Part shown: in pieces, positions 1 to 6,452 of the stretch | Layout of the letters: every line of letters begins with the position of its first letter | Numbering within the stretch: position 1 is the stretch's first letter | NCBI GenBank assembly: GCA_035527835.1 | Contig: DATKZS010000132.1 | Span: 1 to 13,850, forward strand | Source: DATKZS01 sp035527835 [NCBI: bacterium] | GTDB lineage: Bacteria; RBG-13-61-14 | DNA: 13,850 nt | Direction of reading: 5' to 3' | Translations under genes and position numbers: made by a program | Notes under the pieces: model-generated | What the model saw: the letters and a program-made list of their open reading frames with translations, nothing else | The model's database searches: none | What the model was told of the DNA's origin: nothing

Positions 1-2
1 CC

Positions 3-116
3 GGCAGAGTTGAGCCGCGCGCGCGAAAACGCCGGCCGAAAAACTATCAGCTCTTGAATAAACCACGCGGAGAGTTCAAGGAAATCATGCATCGGAATCG
101 ATACAAGAAGGCTTAA
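3..116 (+). pseudogene. C-terminal end of an IS4-type DDE transposase, cut by the window edge
   Basis: Reading frame 3 from base 3 is open to a TAA at 114-116 and encodes about 37 residues. They include VEPRARKRRPKNYQLLNKPR followed by a basic tail ending in HRNRYKKA. The pattern EPR-x-x-KRRPK-x-Y-x-LL-x-KPR is the characteristic extreme C-terminus of IS4-family transposases, which cut and paste insertion sequences with a DDE catalytic triad. The triad itself would lie to the left of the window. Whether the full gene is intact cannot be seen, so this is a partial gene rather than a proven pseudogene. The IS right end should lie just beyond the stop, around 117-150, but I could not fix the inverted repeat without the other end. 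Confidence 0.72.
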
Positions 117-689
117 GTTAGTGCCATTCGGGACACAATACGCAACTATCTTTTCCCCTTATCCTTTTTGCCTCATCCCGGTCTCGTTGGTCCCCGGTCT
201 TGGCTTTCGCTCGCCTTGGCGAGGGCCGGTTGGGGCGGGGCGGATGGGGAATGGGGTCGGGTCCGCCATGTTGGTTGACCGGGCTCCGCCGCCCAAGGTC
301 CGCGGCCGGGTCCGCCCGCATCCCGTCATCCGTCCCGGGGCGTTTTATGGTAGCGCCGCCGTCCCGGCGGCAGCCGGCATGATGCCGGCGCTCTCTTTGC
401 CGGCAAGATGCCGGCGCTACCTCGTAACGCCGCCGTCCCGCGTTGTTATTTCTTCGCCAGGGTAGCCCATACGTCCCGTGTGGGCGCCCTTGGCGCAGGG
501 TATAGCAGTTTGGTTCCAATGAGCCCGCGGCAGAGCCGCTGCCCCCGCTCAAGCATTTTTATTACGCCCTTTCAGGGCTGGAAATGATATTTTGTCCGTT
601 TTCCCAGGGTAGGCCGAAGACGGCCAACCCCGGGCTGTATTATATTTGCCCTTTCAGGGCGCCAACGGATACATCTGGCACCGGTTCTT
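117..689. repeat. Repeat-rich non-coding stretch with several hairpin families
   Basis: I see no credible gene here; open frames on both strands are GC-driven and have no family resemblance. The stretch holds several recognisable hairpin repeats. One is a large element at 349-421 that begins GGTAGCGCCG and ends with its complement CGGCGCTACC, with internal GCCGGCAAGATGCCGGC-type units. Others are GCGGC-aga-GCCGC at 527-539 and two identical GCCCT-ttc-AGGGC hairpins at 566-578 and 648-660. A degenerate copy lies near 685-700. Between the two GCCCT copies lies CCCAGGGT...CCCCGGG at 603-632. These look like REP-type dispersed repeats common in environmental genomes. The first bases after 116 probably also contain the right end of the insertion sequence. 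Confidence 0.6.
349..421. repeat. Large GCCGGC-rich inverted-repeat element
   Basis: The element opens with GGTAGCGCCG (349-358) and closes with CGGCGCTACC (412-421), an exact 10-bp terminal inverted repeat. Inside are GTCCCGGCGGC and two units reading GCCGGCATGATGCCGGC and GCCGGCAAGATGCCGGC. The latter two differ only in their centre and each can fold by itself. A further partial unit, CGCCGCCGTCCCGCG, follows at about 429-442. This is a composite, self-folding dispersed repeat rather than a gene. Its terminal inverted repeats could make it a small non-autonomous mobile element. Confidence 0.55.
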
Positions 690-929
690 TCAGGGCTTTC
701 CATTTGCCAGTCCGGCCGGCTTGTTGGCCGGGACGGACTCTATTTGCCATTTTCTCAGGTCCGCGGCCGGGGCGCGTCGGGAGAGGTAGAGCATTTCGAT
801 GCCCACTACCCGGTGCTCGGAATCGTAGTCCATGATTATTCCCGGTGAAATCTCCTCGGATTCGCTGGCCGGGGCCTCGCTCAGGGTGAGGTACAAGGCA
901 TCGGCCTGTTCGTCAATTTTGAGCTTCAT
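690..929 (-). CDS. DUF2283 family small protein
   Basis: This 79-residue protein matches the DUF2283 pattern over its first 50 residues: MKLKIDEQADALYLTLSE, then a stretch with EEISPGIIMDYDSE and VVGIEMLYLSRR. Members are small alpha/beta proteins of unknown biochemical role, often found next to DUF4258 proteins and suspected to act in toxin-antitoxin-like pairs. No DUF4258 partner is visible on either side. The last 30 residues (APAADLRKWQIESVPANKPA onward) exceed the usual domain and run into a CTTTCAGGGC repeat that helps form the 3' end, so the tail may be repeat-derived. The start at 929 is supported by GGAAGG five bases upstream and by a close consensus promoter. Family assignment is good; function is unknown. 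Confidence 0.82.
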   Translation of the reverse strand: MKLKIDEQADALYLTLSEAPASESEEISPGIIMDYDSEHRVVGIEMLYLSRRAPAADLRKWQIESVPANKPAGLANGKP

Positions 930-946
930 TATCGCCTTCCAAGGGC

Positions 947-976
947 ATTATACGCAAGGTTGAATAGCGTTGTCAA
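947..976 (-). promoter_or_regulatory. Consensus sigma70 promoter of the DUF2283 gene
   Basis: Read on the minus strand, TTGACA (976-971) is followed by an 18-bp spacer and TATAAT (952-947), so both hexamers match the sigma70 consensus perfectly. The -10 box ends 17 bases before the ATG at 929. Transcription would therefore start about ten bases upstream of the start codon, leaving a very short leader that contains the GGAAGG ribosome binding site. This predicts strong, possibly constitutive, expression of a 79-residue protein. Confidence 0.8.
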
Positions 977-1021
977 GGGGAAAAATAAAAAAGTATTAAG
1001 GATCAAGTATGGGGGAGAAAT

Positions 1022-1128
1022 GAAGAAAAAAGAGAATTGAACCACAAAGACACGAAGGGAAGAAGGAAGAAGTGTTTTTCTTATTAACTTTATGAACTTG
1101 GTGTCTTGGTGGTTCCTCTTTTTTCTTC
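1022..1128. repeat. ACCACAAAGACACGAAG-type inverted repeat overlapping the antiporter 3' end
   Basis: The left arm at 1022-1057 reads GAAGAAAAAAGAG, then AATT, then GAACCACAAAGACACGAAG. The right arm at 1097-1128 is its near-perfect complement, CTTGGTGTCTTGGTGGTTC followed by CTCTTTTTTCTTC. The arms differ mainly by the four-base AATT insertion and single mismatches. The right arm lies inside the coding sequence of the antiporter and encodes its last dozen residues. The core (ACCAC-AAAGACAC-AAG) is a dispersed repeat motif seen in many environmental bacterial genomes. A related but distinct pair sits at 2334-2539. Confidence 0.75.
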
Positions 1129-2301
1129 AACCTTGCTACCGGGTGGAGCGGAGCGGGGGAGGATGAGTCGGGCGAGGTAGGGGGAGATAAGGCCGGTGGC
1201 GATGGCGGCGAGGATCAGGGAGCCTTGGAGGGATGATGAGATGGCGCCGACTCTTTTGCCGACTTCGGCCACGGCGACGGTCAAGGTGAGGGGCGCGGCG
1301 AAGAGGAGGCCGGCGGCGATGAGCTCGCGGAAGGTGAGTCCGCTGCGGCGGAAGAGCAGGGACGGGATGATTTTGACGGCGAGGGCGAGGCCGACGAGCA
1401 TGAGGAAGGTCTGGCCGGAGAGCTCGCGGATGGAATAGACGGGGTCGAAGTGCGAGCCGACGGCGATGAAGAAGAAGGGCACGAAAAAGCCCTGGCCCAT
1501 GGCGTTGATCTTGTCGGCCACGTGCTCCTTCTCGCGGAAGATGAAGCTGAAGAGCGCGCCCGCGATGAACGCCCCCAGAATGCCCTCGACGCCCAGGACC
1601 ACGGCGGCGGCCAGGAAGATGAAGAGCATGGCCACGGCCAGGCGGACGCCGAGCTCGAGCGGGTCTCCGCTATCCATGAACGCGCCGACCTTTTTCGGGT
1701 ACCACCAGATGATGAAGCGGAAGAGGCGCATCAGGGCGTAGGCGAGGAAGAAGATACCGGTGAACTTGACGGCGGAGAGGAGGAACTCGGGCGATGTTCC
1801 GAGGCGGTGATGGAGGTCCAAGACGGTGAGGATGGCGATGGACAAGGTTTCGCCGATGAGTCCGGCGGCGAGGACGGCCTGTCCGATGGGCGCGGCCAGG
1901 AGTTTTCGCTCGCGCAGGAACACGGAGGCGAGGCCGATGGACACGGAGCAGACGGCGAGCACGGGCCAGGCGCCGAGGCCCAGGAAGCGCCCGCCCAGGG
2001 CGGAGAGCGCCACCGCCGCGGCGACCCAGATGGCGGCGGTAAGCAGCGGGCCGCCACGCTTTTTGAGGGGGGCGAAGTCAATTTCCATACCGGCGCTGAA
2101 CATGAGGATGGCGAATCCGAGCTGGGCCATGAGGTCAATGAACGGGTCCTTGTAGATCATGCGGAGGAGGTTGGGTCCGAGGACCATGCCGTAGATTAGC
2201 TCGCCGACGGCGGAGGGCATGCGGAGCCGGCGCGAGATCATGGGCACGAAGAGGGCGCCGAGGGTGATGAAGAGGAGGCTCTGGGCGGAGGTTGTGGTCA
2301 T
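1090..2301 (-). CDS. CPA2-type monovalent cation:proton antiporter (Kef/GerN-like membrane subunit)
   Basis: This 403-residue integral membrane protein has the CPA2 antiporter architecture of about 12 hydrophobic segments. Diagnostic motifs are RMPSAVGELIYGMVLGPNLL (residues 27-46), the LGFAILMFSAGMEID segment (61-75) and GILGAFIAGALF in the second half. It would exchange K+ or Na+ for H+ across the inner membrane. Unlike typical CPA2 proteins, the ion-binding position normally reading DD, ND or QD reads GE (Gly150-Glu151, in GLIGETLSIAIL). There is no hydrophilic C-terminal regulatory domain; that function is supplied by the upstream RCK/USP gene. The start at 2301 has AGAGG seven bases upstream. 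The C-terminal tail EEKRGTTKTPSS is encoded by an inverted-repeat arm, so the original end was probably different. Transported ion not determinable here. Confidence 0.88.
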   Translation of the reverse strand: MTTTSAQSLLFITLGALFVPMISRRLRMPSAVGELIYGMVLGPNLLRMIYKDPFIDLMAQLGFAILMFSAGMEIDFAPLKKRGGPLLTAAIWVAAAVALSALGGRFLGLGAWPVLAVCSVSIGLASVFLRERKLLAAPIGQAVLAAGLIGETLSIAILTVLDLHHRLGTSPEFLLSAVKFTGIFFLAYALMRLFRFIIWWYPKKVGAFMDSGDPLELGVRLAVAMLFIFLAAAVVLGVEGILGAFIAGALFSFIFREKEHVADKINAMGQGFFVPFFFIAVGSHFDPVYSIRELSGQTFLMLVGLALAVKIIPSLLFRRSGLTFRELIAAGLLFAAPLTLTVAVAEVGKRVGAISSSLQGSLILAAIATGLISPYLARLILPRSAPPGSKVEEKRGTTKTPSS

Positions 2302-2333
2302 GGGCAGGCCTCTTTATAAAGGGGCGATAAGAG

Positions 2334-2539
2334 AACCGCCAAGACGCCAAGACCGCCAAGGATCGCCAAGTGAAGACTAATTATTATTTTCGGATTAAGA
2401 AATGGGGAATCGGTGACCTTGAATTTGAGCATCTTGGCTGGCCGACTGACGGGAGCACCAAGAAGATATAATTCGCCGCTAATGCATTCTGAATTTGAGC
2501 AAAAAAATAATCCCCGGGGTTCTTGGCGTCTTGGCGGTT
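2334..2539. repeat. Perfect 19-bp inverted repeat pair flanking the antiporter/regulator intergenic space
   Basis: AACCGCCAAGACGCCAAGA at 2334-2352 is exactly complementary to TCTTGGCGTCTTGGCGGTT at 2521-2539, with 168 bases between the arms. The left arm continues into further CCGCCAAG and CGCCAAG units (2353-2370), so it is internally repetitive. The element fills the gap between the TrkA/USP gene and the antiporter gene. It resembles the 1022-1128 element in design, and its core is the GC-richer relative of the ACCACAAAGACAC motif. It could behave as a MITE-like unit or as an mRNA processing/termination hairpin between the two genes. Confidence 0.75.
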
Positions 2540-2569
2540 TTTCAGTCCGCTTATTATAACCACAGACTC

Positions 2570-4111
2570 TCATTTCTCGTCCTCTCCATAGGGCAGGAGC
2601 ATTACGGAGCATGTGAGGCGGGCGAGGATTTCGAGGGCGAGGTCGAACTGGAGTCGGAAGCGGCGTTTTTTTCGGTAGCCCATGACCACGAGGTTGTAGC
2701 CTTTGGCCTGGGCCACGATCTCCTGGATGGGGTTGCCTTCGCGGTGGACGATATTCACGGGATGGCGGTACAGTGCGGAGTGCTCGACCACGTGGTCCAG
2801 GATCTTCTTCTGCTCTTCCACCGCCTCCTTGCCGGCGGCGAAGGCCGGCTCGGTGACGGTGATGGCGTCGAGGCGGGCGTGTAAGAGCCGCGCGATGTTG
2901 ATGGCCAGCTCGGCCACCAAAAACGGCGACGAGTTGACCTCGACCGGGACCAGGATTTTTTCGTAAGGATGAGAGCCGCGCGCGACCAGGACCGGATACT
3001 CGGACTCGGCAAGCACGCGCAGCAAGAGGGAGCGGCGGAGGCCGAGGCGCTTGATGATGCCGAGCTTGTCCAGGCCGAGCGCGAGGCATCCGAAGTCCTG
3101 CTTCTGCAATTGGCGCGGCCAGGGCTTGTCGGCCTCGTCCGGCAGGAAGGCGGGCTCGCAGGTGAGCCCGGTGCCGCCGCAGATTTTTTCGGCGGCGTCC
3201 ACGTCGGGCTCGGGCTTTCCGGGCATGCTGAGGATGGCCATGGAGGTGGCCTTGCTGGTGCGGGCCAGGTAATTGGCCTCGGAGAGCAGGGCCTCGTAGG
3301 CTTTGCCCTTGACCGGTCCCGCCAGCACTCCGATGCGTGGTCCGTACTGGAGGGGGAACTCGGGATCGCCCATTCTGAAGAAGTCGGCGATGCCGGACAG
3401 GATGTGCGGCTCGCCGATCAGGACCACGCGGTCTCCCTCGCGGATCACGGTGTGTCCGTGCGGCACCACCAGGCGGTCCTTTCTGTAGATGGCTCCGACC
3501 AGCCACGGCCGGGCGTGGAAGGTCGAGAGCGGCCGCCCGATCACCGGCGAGCCCGCCAAAATCGGGACCTCCATGATCTCGCCCTGGCCGAGCCCGATGT
3601 TCATGGCCGTGCGCCGGTCCCGGAGCACCCGGGCTTCCAGGAAAGACGCGAGCACGTTGGCCCGGCTCACCGTCTCGATGCCCGCGGCCTCGTAATCCTC
3701 CTGCCGGCGCGAGCTGTGCATGAGGGCCATCAGGCGCTTGACGCCGAAGTTCTCGCGCGCGATGCGGCCGACTTCCAAATTCACGTCGTCGCGGCGCGTG
3801 GTCGCGACCACCGTGTCGCGCTCGCTCAGCTTGAGCTCCTCCCAGGTCAGCCGGCTGGCCGCGTCCTTCTGATACAGCTTGACCTCGTCGGTGTTCACGC
3901 GGCCCGCGGCCATCTCGATCTTCTTGGGCTCGAGGTCCACGCCGGCGATGGGCACGCTCTTCATCAGCCGGTAAATGAGCTCGCGCCCGGTCTGGCCCAG
4001 GCCCACGACAAAAACGCGGGGCTCGGGGCTTTCCTCTTTTGCCGCTTCTCCCTTGCCGGCCGCGGCCTCCGCGGGCTTCTTGGCCTCTTCCTTCTTCGTT
4101 TCCTCGGCCAT
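2570..4111 (-). CDS. TrkA/RCK-domain NAD-binding regulator with tandem USP-like domains
   Basis: This 513-residue cytoplasmic protein has a Lys/Glu/Ala-rich N-terminal tail (1-30). An RCK_N Rossmann domain follows, with GLGQTG at 37-42 and the strand-2 acidic residue Asp59. An RCK_C (TrkA-C) domain spans about 175-237 (VPILAGSPVIG, VIREGDRVVLIG). Two universal-stress-protein-like segments occupy about 258-378 and 383-508. The second has KILVPVEVN near its start and NPIQEIVAQAKGYNLVVMG later. RCK proteins gate K+ channels and CPA2 antiporters in response to NAD(H), nucleotides or glutathione-type ligands. USP domains often bind ATP or cAMP. The next gene downstream is a CPA2 antiporter without a regulatory tail, so the two probably form one system. 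The start has GGAGG five bases upstream. The first USP segment looks degenerate. Confidence 0.85.
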   Translation of the reverse strand: MAEETKKEEAKKPAEAAAGKGEAAKEESPEPRVFVVGLGQTGRELIYRLMKSVPIAGVDLEPKKIEMAAGRVNTDEVKLYQKDAASRLTWEELKLSERDTVVATTRRDDVNLEVGRIARENFGVKRLMALMHSSRRQEDYEAAGIETVSRANVLASFLEARVLRDRRTAMNIGLGQGEIMEVPILAGSPVIGRPLSTFHARPWLVGAIYRKDRLVVPHGHTVIREGDRVVLIGEPHILSGIADFFRMGDPEFPLQYGPRIGVLAGPVKGKAYEALLSEANYLARTSKATSMAILSMPGKPEPDVDAAEKICGGTGLTCEPAFLPDEADKPWPRQLQKQDFGCLALGLDKLGIIKRLGLRRSLLLRVLAESEYPVLVARGSHPYEKILVPVEVNSSPFLVAELAINIARLLHARLDAITVTEPAFAAGKEAVEEQKKILDHVVEHSALYRHPVNIVHREGNPIQEIVAQAKGYNLVVMGYRKKRRFRLQFDLALEILARLTCSVMLLPYGEDEK

Positions 4112-4415
4112 GCTTTCCTCCGATCCTGGCTACATCAATTTTATGCCCGGATTGCAAATCACGGGAAATTCATCGGAGATTTCAGCCCCGGAGGGGCGGC
4201 GGATAGTAGCCCAGCGATTCATCGCTGGGTGGGCCCGCCACCACCGCCCACCAAGTCCCGGAGGGACGGCCGAAATTTCGCTCGTCCCTAACGGGACTGG
4301 TTGGTTATGAGGGGCCGGGGTTCCCAGGAATAAATTCCTGGGCTAATGTCGCAATGTCCCTCCGGGAAGACAACCTCCCCTCAAATCAATATAAATGTGA
4401 GCCCTGTTATTGCGG
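4112..4415. repeat. Cluster of REP-like hairpins between two operons
   Basis: No gene is seen here. Six short palindromes are packed between 4185 and 4367. They are GCCCCGGAGGGGC (4185-4197), CCCAGCGAT-tc-ATCGCTGGG (4210-4229), GTCCCGGAGGGAC (4255-4267), GTCCC-taac-GGGAC (4284-4297), CCCAGGAAT-aa-ATTCCTGGG (4323-4342) and TCCC-tcc-GGGA (4357-4367). The two CCCAG hairpins share the pattern TAGCCCAG-x-x-ATT-x-AT-x-x-CTGGG in opposite orientations. The stretch also contains the upstream region of the TrkA/USP gene (4112 to about 4180), where no convincing promoter was found. Confidence 0.7.
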
Positions 4416-6395
4416 TCACCGCTTCTCGATCTCCGCGTAAATCCCGGCCACCGTGTTAAACGCGGCTTTCTGGTTGCGATTATAATCCACGAGTCCTTTC
4501 AGGTTCATCCCGGGGACCGGGTGCTCGGGTCCGAACCAGGGGCAGCGGAAGTCGGCGAAGACCCACGGCATGGTCCCGACCACCCAGGGCCTTTGCAGAA
4601 TGAGCGGGAACTGCGTCTCGAAAAAGTATTTTTGGTACTCCTCGGAAAATTTTTCGGGCGGGTCCGCGTGCCGGCCGGCCACCGTGCCCGCGCCGAACTC
4701 GGAGACGATGATCAGCTTGTCCGGGTACTTCTGGTGGAACCGGTCCAGCATCTTGGCCACGCCTTGGGCCTTGCCGAAGTACCAGCCGTAGTACTCGTTC
4801 AGCGAGATCACGTCGGCGAGGTCGCCGGTTTGCTCCAGAAGCGGCGACACGCCGGGCCCGACCAGCAGGGCAAAGGTCACGGGCCGGTCCGGGTCGAAGC
4901 GCCTCGCGGTCGCGATCAGCTGCTCGTACATCCCGCGCGCGCTGGGGATAAAGGTGAAGTTCTCGTTGCCCACGGACCACATGATGACGGACGGATGCAC
5001 GCGGTCGCGCTCGATCATCTCGATGAGCTCAAGCCGGGCGCTGGCGATCAGCTCGGGGTCCTCCATCTGCCGGAGCGTGTGGTAGTCGCCGCCGACGCGG
5101 TTCGGGTCATCCTGGCGGCGCTTCTGGATTTTGGACTCCGCCCATTTCTCGATGCCGCTTCCGGCCTGGTAGAGCGGAATCTCGTGGGTGATGGTGACGC
5201 CAGCCCGGTCGCACAGGTCGAGCCAGCGCGGGTCGTTGGGATAGTGAGCCGGCCGCATGTGGTTGACGTGCAGCTCGCGGACCAGCGCCATGTCCTGGTT
5301 CATGCGCTCGTCGCTCTGGTACAGGCCGGTTGCGGGGTCGTCCTCGTGGCGGTTGATCCCGCGCAGGAAATAGGGCCGGCCGTTAAGATACAGCGAGTCC
5401 TTGCCGACCTCGAACTTGCGGAAGCCGATCCGGTCCGTGACGCGGTCGGCGGCGCCGGCGGCGGCCGTGATGGTGAGGGGGTAGAGGTTGGCGCTGCTGT
5501 TGGACCACGGCTTGACCGAGGCGAGGACGAGGCCGGGGAAATTGAAGGACGCGCAGTCGCGGGCCGGGACCGTGACCTTGACGGCGAGCAGGTCTTGCCG
5601 GATCGGGTCGGTCAATCCGGGAACGGCGATGCTGACCATGGCCTCCGCCGGAGCGGCGCCGTAATTAAAGACCAGCCCGGAAACCGAGAGCATGCCGCCG
5701 CCATTAGCCAGCGGATACGCTTGGACCACGAGCTTGGTGACGCTCACCCGCGGCGACCACTCGACCCGCGCCGTGCGCGCGATCCCGCCGTAGGGCCACC
5801 AGCCCAGCTTCTCGCCCTCCCACAGCTTGGGCGGCACGTCGGTGTACCCGCGCCGGTTGTCCACCCGCGCCACGATCACGTTGGCGCCCGGCCTGATTGC
5901 CCGCGTCGCATCCAGGCTCCAGCCCGTGTACCCGCCGCTGTGCTCGCCTATGGGCGTGCCGTTAAGCCACACCTTGCCGTGGAAGGCCACGCCGTCGAAA
6001 TACAGGCGGCACAGGCCGGCAGGCAGCTTTTCGGGCGCGTTAAACTCGCGGCGATACCAGGCCGCCCCGATGTAGTCCGCGTACTTGCTGTCCTTCGGGT
6101 TCCACACTCCCGGCACCGGCATCTTCTCCCAGCCGGAGGCGTCAAAGTTCTGGCCCGCGTACCCTCCCGCCTCGCCCTGGTCCTCCGGGTCCGTGATAAA
6201 GCTCCACTCTCCCGCCAGGTCCACCGCCGTCCGATCGCTCTCAGCAAACCTCGTGAAATAAGGCAGCCCGTTCTGCCACAGGCAGGGCACGCCGCCATAT
6301 TCCCGCACCTCGAACGCCGCCGCCCGCGCCGGAGCGGCCGACCAGATGATAATGGCCGCAACCGCCGCGCAAATTCCCGCCATCAACCTGGGCAT
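4416..6395 (-). CDS. Exported glycoside hydrolase family 2 enzyme, beta-glucuronidase-like
   Basis: This 659-residue GH2 enzyme has a Sec signal peptide (MPRLMAGICAAVAAIIIWSA, cleavage near APARAAAF). A jelly-roll sugar-binding domain follows (about 60-210, with LAGEWSF and AWYRREF), then an immunoglobulin-like domain (about 215-335) and a TIM barrel. The barrel carries the GH2 signature RPYFLRGINRHEDDP (340-354), the acid/base Glu478 in MWSVGNEN and the nucleophile Glu566 in IIVSEFGA. The segment PGMNLKGL gives Asn631-x-Lys633, matching the NxK motif that binds the glucuronate carboxylate in beta-glucuronidases. The flanking AGRHADPPEKFSEEYQKYF also resembles that subgroup. I chose the start at 6395 because AAGGAGG lies seven bases upstream; nine further in-frame codons reach an ATG at 6422. 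It follows a secreted protein gene by 57 bases, so they are probably co-transcribed. Confidence 0.88.
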   Translation of the reverse strand: MPRLMAGICAAVAAIIIWSAAPARAAAFEVREYGGVPCLWQNGLPYFTRFAESDRTAVDLAGEWSFITDPEDQGEAGGYAGQNFDASGWEKMPVPGVWNPKDSKYADYIGAAWYRREFNAPEKLPAGLCRLYFDGVAFHGKVWLNGTPIGEHSGGYTGWSLDATRAIRPGANVIVARVDNRRGYTDVPPKLWEGEKLGWWPYGGIARTARVEWSPRVSVTKLVVQAYPLANGGGMLSVSGLVFNYGAAPAEAMVSIAVPGLTDPIRQDLLAVKVTVPARDCASFNFPGLVLASVKPWSNSSANLYPLTITAAAGAADRVTDRIGFRKFEVGKDSLYLNGRPYFLRGINRHEDDPATGLYQSDERMNQDMALVRELHVNHMRPAHYPNDPRWLDLCDRAGVTITHEIPLYQAGSGIEKWAESKIQKRRQDDPNRVGGDYHTLRQMEDPELIASARLELIEMIERDRVHPSVIMWSVGNENFTFIPSARGMYEQLIATARRFDPDRPVTFALLVGPGVSPLLEQTGDLADVISLNEYYGWYFGKAQGVAKMLDRFHQKYPDKLIIVSEFGAGTVAGRHADPPEKFSEEYQKYFFETQFPLILQRPWVVGTMPWVFADFRCPWFGPEHPVPGMNLKGLVDYNRNQKAAFNTVAGIYAEIEKR

Positions 6396-6452
6396 GACTT
6401 CCCCTCCTTCGGATGCGATCATTTTATACCATCCGCCGCGGAAGTTGTAGGA

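Noticed and set aside
118-552. Overlapping open frames on both strands
   Set aside because: High-GC frames run through several hairpin repeats, have Arg/Pro/Gly-rich composition, no ribosome sites and no family resemblance.
2298-4157. 619-residue minus-strand frame overlapping the TrkA/USP gene
   Set aside because: It is an Arg/Gly/His/Pro-rich shadow of the true frame at 2570-4111, which has clear RCK and USP motifs and a good ribosome site.
6396-6422. Longer start for the GH2 gene
   Set aside because: The strong AAGGAGG lies inside this extension and is spaced correctly for the ATG at 6395, which also begins a standard signal peptide.
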